This document shows positions 1 to 10,866 of a stretch of 64,000 nucleotides of DNA, piece after piece. This stretch comes from Phlebotomus papatasi (taxonomy: Eukaryota > Arthropoda > Insecta > Diptera > Psychodidae), in NCBI RefSeq assembly GCF_024763615.1, contig NC_077224.1, forward strand, positions 50,416,712 through 50,480,711. The letters are read 5' to 3'. Under the pieces are notes generated by a model that was not told the origin of the DNA, did no database searches, and worked only from the letters and a program-made list of their open reading frames with translations. The position numbers were made by a program, and so were the translations under genes. Positions within the stretch are counted from its first letter, which is position 1; every line of letters starts with the position of its first letter.

Positions 1-167
1 ACATTTTGTACAAGTATAAATTTTGGTATATATCGAGTCCAGAACCTTAGTTTTTAACTATAACCTTGTGACATTTCACCTAACTGAGGTTTGACCAAAA
101 GACCATGCTAAGGTTTTGAATAGAATTTTCGATGTTTAAGGTTCTTATTTTGCCTGTTGACTTTCAG

Positions 168-3100
168 GGAACTTATCATTGTGTTGCGGAGAACAAGTTT
201 GGCCGCATCCTTTCGGATAGTGTTCAGCTCAACTTTGGTTATATTATGGAGTTTAATTTGAAACGTTCCCCAGAAAGTGGAGACATGAACTGGGGCAAGT
301 CTCTTTTCTGCGACCCTCCTCAGCACTATCCAGACGTTAAATACTACTGGTCTCGGGATTACTTTCCGAATTTTGTTGAGGAAGATGAACGACGCTTTGT
401 AAGTCATGATGGTGCCCTGTACTTCTCAGCACTTGAAACCATCGATCGAGCTAACTACTCCTGCACAGTACAGAGTCTTGTAAGTGACACCGGTCGCAAT
501 GGACCTTACTTTATGCTGCGAGTAAAACCTCATCCGAACTACCAGGAACTCTTGTTCGCTAACACATTCCCTAAGGTTAGTTTTTATGTTTGAAAGTAAA
601 ATGGCACTTCAAACTAAATTTCGGAGAATTTGAAGTGGTAGTTAGGGTCCACTACGCAAGTTTGTTTTCCTTCTAAAATCTCAGTTGCTTTCAGGTGTTC
701 CCAGAAGCGCCAATTGCTGGGCAAGAAGTGCGATTAGAGTGCATGGCATTTGGATATCCAGTACCTTCCTTTAATTGGACCCGTGGTAGTGGGTCGTTGC
801 CAAGGCACGCCTATTATACAAGCTACAATCGGGTTCTAATAATTCCGAATGCAACTATAAATGACAGCGGAGAGTACATCTGTACTGTGGCTAATGACAG
901 AAAAAGTTCATCCAAGAGTATTCGTATTAACATTCAGATGGCACCAAATTTCACAATTCCCCTTGTTGATAAGATTCGTGATCTCAACACAGACGTTTCC
1001 TTTGTCTGTGAAGCTTCTGCCATTCCTGATGCAAATTACACGTGGTACAAAAATGCAGAATTGCTGGAACAAGATCGATTACCTAGAGACAAATTTATAA
1101 TTCAGGTATGTTATCCACGTTATCCACAATATTTTAATGTAGTAAAGGCATCTAACTGTTCAATTTTCAGGATAACGTATTGACGATAAAATTCTTGGAT
1201 CCAGCAAAGGACGACGGCATGTATCAATGTCGGGCTGAAAATCAGATTAAAGCTGTGTATTCCTCAGCTCAATTACGTGTTCTGTCCCTTAAACCGACCT
1301 TCAAGAAGCGTCCATTGGAAGCAGAGATATATGCTATAGCATCTGGCAACACTACTATTGTTTGTGATCCAGAAGCAGCTCCTCAGCCAGCGTTCCAGTG
1401 GAAAAAGGACGGTATAATTATCGGATCCGGTGGTCATCGACGGATCCTTCCGAATGGAAATTTATTAATAAGTCCTACTTCTCGCGACGACGAAGGTGTT
1501 TACACATGCATTGCTTCAAATGCCTATGGCACTGCGGAGAGTCATGCGAGACTGATTGTTCTTCAGGAACTCAGGTGAATCATGACCATGATCAGAAATC
1601 ATGATCAATTATCCGAAAATCAGCTAACTTCCATATTTTTGTACAGATTCCGAACCCCACTACCTCAACGCTTAGTTTTGCAATCCGGAGAACTTCTATT
1701 TTTGCACTGTGATGTCGATCACGACGCTCTATTAGATGTTACATTCTCATGGCGCCGCAATGGCGAACTTCTTCCAGAGAATTTTCAGGATATTTCCGGA
1801 AAAGTGCTAGATAGGACAATTCAGGACAGAAGAGTCATTGTGAATCGCAACAATCTGGAAGTTCATAATGCTTCCTTGTTGGATTCCGGAGAATACGAAT
1901 GCATTGCTATGGCAGCTCTACATAGCGTTTCCTCGCGATCCGAGGTGTCTGTTCAAGGACCTCCTGGAGCACCAGGAGGAGTCAAAGTGAGTATTTCTTA
2001 ATATCAAAGCGAGTATTTGTGTTTGATCTTTTCTGTTCTGCCTAAGGTGATCGATATAAAGAAGACTTCAGCGGTGTTAGAGTGGATCGACGGACCTGAC
2101 AATGGTCGTCCGGTTATTTTCTACAGCGTCTGGGCTCGAACCACGTGGAATAAAACATGGGTTCCTGTGGCCGATGGTGTAACAGCCAGAGAATTTGATA
2201 GATACACAGGTCGCAAGCGTGCAGAAGTACATGGACTAACACCTTGGTCAGGTTACGAATTCTGTGTTCGTGCTGTAAATGATGTTGGCTTGGGAACGCT
2301 CTCACCTCCATCACCCCTCTACAGTACTCTCAATGACATTCCCTACGATCCACCTGGTAAGGTGGGTGGTGGTGGCGGAAAAATTGGGGATCTTGTTATT
2401 ACCTGGATCCCACTGCCGAAGGAGAAGCAAAATAGCCACGGTGTCTATTACAAAGTATCCTGGAGACTTCATGGAAAAGGTGGTTCCACTGAGTGGGCCA
2501 CAAAACTGATCAATGATCCTGACACCGGAAGGGCTGTAGTACCTATACCCCTAGATAACTACTATACTCAGTATGATGTCAAAGTTCAGTCTTTCAATGA
2601 CCAGGGCGCTGGTCCGGAAAGTCCCGTTCAGACGATTTATTCGGCTGAGGATATGCCTCAAGTGGCGCCACAACGAACTTATGCACGAGGCTACAATTCA
2701 ACAGCTCTGAATATTACTTGGGCTCCTGTAGAACTTACCCGCGAGAAGATCCGAGGACGGCTCATTGGACACAGGCTCAAGTACTGGAAGAGTGATCACG
2801 CAGAGGAGAATGCTGTGTACTACCTCTCTCGAACTACCAGGCCTTGGGCTCTTATTGTGGGTTTGGAACCCGATACGTACTACTACACCAAAGTCATGGT
2901 GTACAATGCAGCTGGGGAAGGACCAGAGAGTGAACGATATCTTGGTAAGTAGATTGTCACGAGAACGGACTAATTAGTGATACATCTGATGGTTGAAGAT
3001 TCCGTAGAATTCTTATACTTTTGTTAGCCGAGTAATTGAGACACGCGCACTGCCTTCAGACGTACTTTTATTTCGACACTAAAAATATCAACAGTAACAA

Positions 3101-6026
3101 AAACAATGCTGCCAACTTTACAAAACTAAACTATGAAATTCGATGATCTAAATTGACCGTTAAATCTATACTATGATATTGAGACATATCAATTAGGTTA
3201 CGGAACAATTGATTTTGACTGCCTATAGCCTACTCTTTCAAGTATAATACTTTACGTACGTTTTTTATTCGGGGACGCTTTTTAAATCCTAGAAGAGTCC
3301 GTGCGCTAAGAATGGGTCTGATTGTAGCTGTCCCATTTCCGAAAAAGGAATGGTTCAAACGCTCCTATCCTTATCTGGGGCCCAGTTTATATAATTTACT
3401 TCCTGAACAGCTTAGAAGTCAAATCATTCCCCATAACACTATTCTAAATAGAGTCCGTATCCTGCTATGGTCTGAGTACAAAGATACTAGGAACTGATAA
3501 TGAGTCGATCTCGTGCTCTTCTGTGCTCTACTTGGTTTAGTTAGCCCTGTTGGGGTTTGTTTTCGGCCTTGAGTGGACTTTGAGTTTGCCGCGTTATGAT
3601 CTTTTGGTGGTGGTGGCTTTTGCTGGAATATTTCGCAGGCGATATCTCCCTTCTGGGATCTCTCTCGGGCCTTCTGCCTTCTCTCTGCCCACCTATGTAC
3701 AGTGTTTGTTTGTGCATCTTTCTCGCGTAGCTATCACTGCTCGATTCCTTTTTTTAATAATTATGCTTATAGTTTCTGTTTATCTACTCTATGGTCGATT
3801 TCTATTCACCTAGCGGTATTGATTTGCCAGTTTTGCGCGGAACCATGGCGACTTTTCCAGTTCCTAAGTTCCTGTACACTTTATATTGATTTGTATAATC
3901 TTCTTTTTCTTATTTTTAACTTAAGCCGCCTCTCTTAATTTTATAATCCTAATTTCTTGGTCCACTCTATGCACTTAAAGTTTTATCATTTCTAACATCT
4001 TTTATATCATATTTAAAATTTCGTTGCACCTCTTATGTCTCTAATTTCTGACATAATCACTGCATGGTTGGGTTTTTCTAAACTCTCTCAGTGGCAACAA
4101 AACGTGCTTCTTTGAAGCCCGTTGCCACTTAATCCCATTCCTATGCCCTGCTCTGTCTCCTTCCCTTACCTTACCAAATGAGATCAATTCATTTTGTTCT
4201 TTTAAAGTCTCATACAAACCTATTGTGTTTTTTGTGTAACAAATGATTTGCATTTGAAGCTCGATTATATGAGCTGGCTTATACGGTCAATACACCATGG
4301 GTTTCTGCCGTTTACCTGGTGTGAGCGGTTATGGTAAGACGGCGGCAGACGCAACCATGGCTTTGATTGTGAAAATAAATATAATAATAATAATTTTAAA
4401 AGGTTTTTCGCGCCTCCTGTGATTTAGACATTCGTTTTTTTGACATTGAATCTTTTTGACACTCCAGAATTTTTGAATTCCAGAACAATCTTGAGCAACC
4501 TGATTGCCCATTCCAAGTCAGTCACAAATCTGGCATCCTACTTGTTTCCCTGATAAAGAGTGACTGAGGAACCGATTTGATTGTGCCTTCGAAATATCTT
4601 GCCAAACTCTCACACTCCTGTCTAGCGGAATTATAGGAATATCTCAATTTGAGGTTAGCCGTCGTTATTGCACCCTTTAGAATCACCACCCCAGATAAAC
4701 AGTGATTGGTACCATTGACTTAAAAGAGTCTTCGTCAAAACGGGCTCTCTCTCTAAAACTCTTCTAGGTTCAACTTTAATATTCATTGAAAGCTTGATCG
4801 ATCATCCATTTGAACCTCAGTTAATACATTTTATCTTCCCCGACTTGTTCGTTGAATTTGTAATACAATCAACCTCCTTTCCGGAAAAATATTGTTGAAC
4901 ACTCCCGGAAAATACCGAGGAATACTTCGCAAATCGAGGCTTATCTTGCCAACACTCGCACAACACTCCGTAGCCAGCCATAGCTCACGTCACTCTGACT
5001 TAACGTCAAGTGGCGCTGTGTACGAGTGAAAGCTTGCTCATCTGGCGGGAAATATTCGAATTACATTTCAGTTAGCAAATTCCACAACAATATATTACGA
5101 ATTTGTAGGGAGTAACCCAGGCTGCTACTTCCAGGAAAAGCTCACTTAAAGCAGCAAACTTTTTGATCCATAGCACGAGCTTCTTCGTGCTTTTTACTTT
5201 TGCTTCCTCCGTACGCCACGGCTAATCTAAGCCTTCGGACGCATGCGATCTTCAACGCTCATATCGAACAGCTCCCTCATATGGAACAGATATACCGTTA
5301 CATTATTATTATTAATCGTTATATTATCATTATTATTATTATATTGCTGTTATATTCCGTGATGGAAGGATCCGCTAAGTCCATGTGTAACTCCTTGCTG
5401 CAGTGTGGATACTTTTTCCATGCTCCCAGAAGTTTTTTCTGCAGAAAATGTCTTTTCTGACATTCAGTTGCTTACACCGGGCAGGTCTCGAACTCACAAC
5501 TGTGACAGTTGAGTCAGAGATCTCATCCGCCCAAGACCCAACGGTTTTGCCTACTGCACCACTGAGATCCCCACCGTTACATTGAAATACTCAATATTTG
5601 TACTGTCTTTCAGAACGAACCTACCGAAAGGCCCCACAGAAACCACCGTCAAGTGTCACTTTCAGTGCCGTCGATCCGTCTACGGTGCGTGTCACGTGGC
5701 GTTATGTCACGCCAAGTCAAGAGGAGGAGCCCATTGAAGGCTACAAAGTACGTGTGTGGGAGTCCGATCAGGACATGTCCACCGCCAATGATACCATCAT
5801 TCCCATTGGACGCAAGCTGGAGGCTTATATCAACAATTTAGCTCCAGGGAAGGCCTACAAAATGCGCGTCCTGGCCTTCAGTAATGGCGGCGATGGCCGC
5901 ATGAGCAGTCCAACACTCAACTTCCAGATGGGCCGCACAAGGATGCGCAACGCTGCCCCTAGCCTGCAGGGCGTCTCTCTCGCCTTTCTTTTGTGCCTTG
6001 CAGTCGCCACCATGTGGCGCCACTGA
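168..6026 (+). CDS. Cont: Contactin, GPI-anchored Ig/FnIII adhesion protein (5' part outside window)
   Basis: Exons read at 168-575, 695-1105, 1171-1574, 1647-1986, 2047-2944 and 5614-6026, all with AG/GT borders and consistent phase, giving 957 codons to the TGA at 6024-6026. In order: the end of one Ig domain (G-T-Y-H-C), five further Ig domains with paired cysteines and core tryptophans, four FnIII domains, then a short hydrophobic tail (residues LAFLLCLAVA near the end) typical of a GPI-attachment signal. The order fits insect Contactin, which carries a signal peptide and C-type lectin domain, six Ig and four FnIII domains; the lectin part and most of Ig1 lie upstream of the window. In flies this family acts at the cell surface in septate junctions with Neurexin IV and Neuroglian (family knowledge). 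The last intron (2945-5613) is 2.7 kb and full of repeats. Confidence 0.93.
3270..3500 (+). mobile_element. LINE ORF2 C-terminal remnant in Contactin intron
   Basis: The open frame 3270-3497 ends in a stop and contains S-Y-P-Y-L-G-P-S-L-Y-N-L-L-P-E-Q-L-R, which resembles the tail of Jockey/CR1-type reverse transcriptase proteins. There is no catalytic region, so this is a 5'-truncated dead copy. The following 250 bases look like its 3' untranslated part. The clade is uncertain. Confidence 0.5.
4545..4760 (-). repeat. Interspersed repeat, copy 1 (about 200 bp)
   Basis: The reverse complement of this stretch aligns over about 200 bases with 42429-42630, and part of it with 48268-48325. Shared blocks include an AGAAAGCCCGT-like start, ACCAATCACTG and TATAATTCCG. 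No coding sequence is seen. It may be the 3' end of a LINE or SINE. Confidence 0.55.
5305..5572 (-). mobile_element. tRNA-derived SINE in last Contactin intron
   Basis: Read on the minus strand, it starts with an A-box-like TGGTGCAGTAGGC (5549-5561) and a B box GAGTTCGAGACCT (5483-5495), and ends in TAA/TTA simple repeats at 5305-5340. It is flanked by a perfect 11-bp target duplication ACCGTTACATT (5294-5304 and 5573-5583). Its head lies about 30 bp from the acceptor of the last Contactin exon. Confidence 0.85.
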
Positions 6027-6155
6027 GTACATCACGCCCTTGTCAGTGTTCGTCCATTTTAGCGCAGAGGGCGCTTTTCGCCCAAGTATTCTATTTTTTT
6101 CTACACTGTACTTTATTAGTGTCAAACTCAAACATAGGAATCTCACTGTAATTGT

Positions 6156-6161
6156 AATAAA
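6156..6161 (+). terminator. Poly(A) signal of Contactin
   Basis: AATAAA lies 130 bp past the Contactin stop. Confidence 0.6.
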
Positions 6162-8060
6162 TTACTGGTTTAATTTGTAAAATTTTGTTATTTGAGAAAA
6201 ATCGTCGAAAATGTTGATTTTAATTACATCTGGGCTCTTCTCCGGAATTCCGCTGATTGGGATCGAAAATAACAGATAAAAATCTATGCGAGAATAGGGG
6301 ATTTTTTTGTTTTGCTCGTGTGTTTCACCACCATCACCCAAGGAAATTGGACCTTATGAATTCTCACAACAAATCAGAAAATTGCTCTATTTTACAGTGT
6401 ATCATTTGTTCTGTGCTCAGTCAATATTTTTTCCACCCGCGAAGAGAATGTGCAAAATAGTGAAGAATTTGCGTAAGAATGATGGGTCCTATCAAGATCT
6501 TCAACGATAAAAGTGTGTAGTAAAGTGTGAAAAAGCCCAAAACCATCAAGTGACCGGCATTTTTTGTTCAAAAACTTCGCAGAAACGTTGCTTAAGAGTG
6601 TTTGTGGTGCTGCTGTGCAAGAAACTCGACAATTCAGGAAGACCAGGACCACGAGGACGCAGTGAACACATATCTAGGACCTCCAGGACCTATCCAACAA
6701 GGAAGCTCATGGAGATAGAGTGAAATTGGTCAAATTTTGTGAAAAACTAATGAACATTTGCGTGTCTCAAAAGAAACATGTTCCAGAGAGAAGACTTTTT
6801 ATCACCTGGGAATTTGTGACAATCTGCGCGCACCAAGGCATCATTTGGACATTTTCTTTAAAAAGGCATTTTTTATAAAAAATTTCTGCTAATGTGTAGA
6901 CGCCATAAGAAAAGAAGGTATCTGTTTTATTCTAATCTTCCCCTTTTGAAAAAGTCGTTTTTGCATTTGAATCTGGCAACACTAAAAAAGTGGCTGATCT
7001 TGCATTTAATTTTTAATGTTTTTAGGAATTTTTATTATTCTTGAGGAATTCTTCTTGCCTTATTTTGTTGAAAGAGAACTAATAAATATAAAAAATGCGA
7101 TAATTGTAATAAATTTTTGACACCTTCATGTGTTTTTGAGACCAAAAGACAGTTCGTTAACAAACACTGATAGAAAATTGGAAAATTTTTGTTTTTGTAA
7201 GTTTTTTTATTCTTTTCTTTCTTTACAAAGAAAAAGAAACCATTCTAGAATCCTTACAGTATAAAAAATGTGAGTTTTATCCGTTTTTAGAAGGATAAAA
7301 AGGAGCTTTTTGAGTAAATGACATTTATGGTGATCCAATGAAATAAATTTCAGTGTCCAGAGGGCTTCCAAACAGCACACAGATTATCTGGAAATCTACG
7401 TAGAACTTCTAGAGCCTCTTCCCGAGAAGATAGAATTTCAGAATGACTAAAAAAAAGCCCTAAAGAGCCCAAAAACAGATGATAAATGTGGTCTGGATCC
7501 TATCTTTTACATGGAAAATTTCATACTAAAAAAACACAAGAAAAAACAGTAAAAATCACAAAATTTTTCCACAGATCTCTTCACTGGACACTTCTTTAAT
7601 AATTTTTGATAAATTTATTACGGAAATTTTCTGACCTTCGCGCAAAATTACGTGAAAAATATTACTACAAATATCACAAAGGGCACCATCCGCCATCTTT
7701 TATTTGACAACTGAATCGTGTTGGTGCATTTCTTCGAAAAGCAAGCACTTTTTGAAGACATTTTCCCGAGGATTTTCCACGAACAATTCAAAAAATAAAT
7801 AGTCATGCTTCTAAAACTCACCAATTTTCTATTCCAATTCATAGATCACCGATATTCCACATGATTTTCATAATTTTCCACGAAGAATGAAATGTTGTAA
7901 AAGTCGCTAGGCTGGCCACATTTAGCCTATTATTCCTATCAAATCACGCCTTTTAAACAATTCTATGTCATTAAACTAATTCTAAAAACTATTTTCTTTA
8001 TGCTAATACTAATTTTTATTGAAATTTCATTAGATGAATTTCGGTCAATAGGTTGATTTA

Positions 8061-8165
8061 ATGATAATTGAAACTCGGAAATGACCTTTGGTTTCTTCTC
8101 CTTTACTTTCTCAAAACCATTAGGTTTTGAAGAAACAAAGGTCATTTCCGTGTTACAATTATCAT
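8061..8165. repeat. Long hairpin just upstream of zinc-finger gene A
   Basis: 8061-8097 and 8129-8165 are inverted copies with about one indel and two or three mismatches, around a 31-base loop. The stretch TGAAATTTCATTA occurs on both outer sides and could be a target duplication. It is probably a small foldback MITE. It lies about 315 bp before the gene A start. Confidence 0.6.
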
Positions 8166-8479
8166 GAAATTTCATTATTTAAACTTCACAAATCGGCTTT
8201 AAAAAGCAATCTCTCCGACGTTTTTTACAAATGCTGGCGACGACCACTACAAAAGCAGAACAACGACTTTTTCCTTAAATTTGGTTCCTCTGCCTATGGC
8301 TATCACTCGAATATTGGAGAGCTCTGTTTAATCGAAAGGTTACCCTTCCCTGAAAAAACCATATGACAGTCAAATGTTATTTAGAAACACTTCAAATGTT
8401 GTAAAGAAAGCTGAATTGTCAAAATATACGCTCTTATTCCAATTTCTCGTGAAAAATTGCATAAAAACTTACAAAAATA

Positions 8480-10469
8480 ATGGAAAACTGGAAACATTGG
8501 TGTCGATTGTGTGCAAAAATTGATACTACTGATGAAGATATTGTGTATAAAATGCAATTGGTTAAAAATCATTTGGAAATCATCAACAAACATTTCACAG
8601 TTTCGGTAAGAAAATGTTTTGTTTTATTTTCTTTATTTTTCTCAGCTCTTTCATTTGAAATGTTTATTTTTATGCTATTTTCTGCAAGAATCTTTTAAAC
8701 ATGTTTTTATTTTAAAATGAAAAAAATGTACAATAAGGCTTAAAGATTCTGTAACGAAAATTGTGCAAGACTTTCTTTAGAAACCATTCAAATTCCATTT
8801 TGCTTCTTTAGCTACTTCCTTTTGAGGATGTTCAATCTTACATTTGCGCTGATTGTGGTAGCTTCCTGACCAGGCTAGAATACTTTGATGACCGATGCAT
8901 GAAAGTAGATCAAATGTTCAAGGAAATTATTTTGAAAGAAAACATCTCAGACGAGGACCTTGAGTCCGTTCGTCTCAAATACGGTGTTGATAATGAAGAA
9001 TTGGTGAGTTTACTGATCTTTGTTGAAATTTAGTTGAATTTGTGTAAAAATTCACAGAAATTATCTACTTCCGGCAGAAATATAGTGTTATACTTTCACA
9101 ATTAAAAAATGACGAAGAATTGAAGGAGGACATAGTTGTCCCTGATCCAACTTTTGATCCACTTGACGTCGATATAAAGAATTCTTGTCCCATAAAAGAG
9201 GAAATAGTCGAATTGGATGCAATACCAGTTAAAAGAAAACGTAAGAGCTTGATCTTAAATTAAAGTAATAGATCCATTTTTTTTCTTGAATACTTAAAAT
9301 AAAACTATTTTTAAGGTGGTAGACCTAGAAAGTCAGAACAGCCTGTTGTAGAGGAGAAGACGAAAGAGGATAAGGTTATTGAAAAGATCGATGAAAATGA
9401 TAGTGAAGATATGCAAGAGTCAGAAGATGAGTTTCAAGAGTATGATCCAAATGGTGCATCTTCTGGATCAGAAGATGACGATAAACCCCTACAGAAGCGT
9501 CAAAGAGGTCCTAGAAAATCCAAAACGAAAGAGAACATCTGCGAAATCTGCTCAAAGACATACAGTCGCCGAGCTCTGTTAAATGTACACATTCGCGATA
9601 AGCACACCAAGGAAGGTTTGCCATATGCATGCCCAAGTTGTCCTAAACGGTTCGTAACTGAGAAAAAGCTTAAAGTACATGAAACTATGCATCTTCCTGA
9701 TGAACAAAAGTACACCATTCCATGTCCTTACTGTGGCAAGAAATTTCGCACAATGGAGAACTTACAGGCTCACAATCGTGCAGTTCACATTAATAACAAA
9801 CCCTTCGTTTGCGAAGAATGTGGCAAGTCTTTCCGCAAGAGAAGTGTATTGGCCGCTCATCAGGTCACCCACAGCGATGATCGAATCTTTCAATGCTCTT
9901 ACTGTTCCAAGAAATTCAAAACACGACAGGCTCTCAAGAGGCATGAGGATATCCACGATGACACCACCTACGATTGTCCACACTGTGACCTCAAACTCAA
10001 CACTAAACGCACTCTTAGTATGCACATGCTAGTGCATTCCGATGTTAAGAAATACAAATGCCACTACTGCGGAAACGAATATAAACGCGCCAAGACTTTC
10101 AAAGTATTCCAAACATTATCACTCATTTTTAATTTTACTCAAATTCTATTTTTTTTGGCCAGGATCACTTATTCCTGCACACCGGTCAGCGTCCTTACGA
10201 GTGTCCATTTTGCGATAAAACTTTTGCAAGTGGTGCTAATTGTCGAAGTCACAAGAAAAAAGCTCATCCTGTTGAACTGGCAGCTCTCGAAGCTTCTGGA
10301 GTTCAGCCAAAACCACCAAATATTCCCAAAATGGAACAATTAAGAGCACAGTAAGCTAAAAATGCACTGAACTATCAGATAAACATCAAATATACAATAA
10401 CTTTTTTTCAGAGAACCAATTCCACCGTTGTTATCAGTTGAGCCAGACTTCAAAAATGGTAAAAACTAA
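8480..10469 (+). CDS. ZAD-C2H2 zinc-finger protein A (504 aa)
   Basis: Exons 8480-8605, 8812-9003, 9078-9240, 9316-10103, 10163-10350 and 10412-10469 sum to 505 codons including stop. The ATG is the one that opens the conserved M-x-N-W-x-x-W-C-R-L-C ZAD start. ZAD: residues 1 to about 90, zinc ligands C-R-L-C and C-A-D-C. Exon 3 is an acidic linker with I-K-E-E, a sumoylation-type site. Exon 4 opens with R-G-R-P-R-K, whose first Arg codon is split by a phase-1 intron. Eight C2H2 fingers follow (about residues 235-475); finger 7 is split by a 59-base intron. Family knowledge: ZAD proteins dimerise and bind DNA in the nucleus. The target is unknown. It is first of a same-strand tandem cluster with B-F. 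Confidence 0.92.
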
Positions 10470-10478
10470 TTATTATCA

Positions 10479-10484
10479 ATAAAT
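10479..10484 (+). terminator. Poly(A) signal of gene A
   Basis: AATAAA, ten bases past the gene A stop. Confidence 0.6.
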
Positions 10485-10560
10485 CATAAGGAATTGTACA
10501 TTGGATCCTTCTTTATTCTAACAAGAAGACATTTTCTATTAAATTTATTTTGATTTTAGG

Positions 10561-10650
10561 CATTTATTATTATTAATCGTGTCGAGATGTTATCTTTTCG
10601 ATATGGAATTTTGCTTTCGCGGTGGGAAGGATCAGTTAGTCCCGACTATC
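10561..10650 (-). mobile_element. Possible SINE tail fragment
   Basis: TTATTATTATTAATCRTRTC-type start followed by a GTGGGAAGGATC-like block. Both resemble the tail side of the SINEs at 5305 and 17717. No A or B box is seen in the matching orientation. The rest of the A-B spacer (10470-10866) shows nothing else. Confidence 0.3.
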
Positions 10651-10866
10651 CAGAAAGTATCGATTTAGTTCCAAAAAAGCTCCAAACTTGGAGTTTCTTA
10701 TTCGTACTCCGTTCAAATCCCACGCCGAAGCCTTTTCATGAAAACCTGTTAACAGTTAAACACAACAATAGAAAACCTTTCACATTCTAAAGAAGGCAAA
10801 TGTCATAACATTTTCCCAAAAACTCTTTCAAGTCTCTGCTAAAAGAAGCTAAAAAGCATTAAAAAG

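Larger units (their letters stand above)
6027..8479. other. Contactin 3' UTR and noncoding spacer
   Basis: No supported coding region on either strand. The stretch is AT-rich. Open frames here are short, start poorly and match nothing I recognise. The only structure noted is the hairpin at 8061-8165. Confidence 0.6.

Noticed and set aside
5483..5561. A functional tRNA gene on the minus strand
   Set aside because: Boxes A and B are present, but the body is SINE-like with a TAA tail and target duplication, and no cloverleaf could be drawn.
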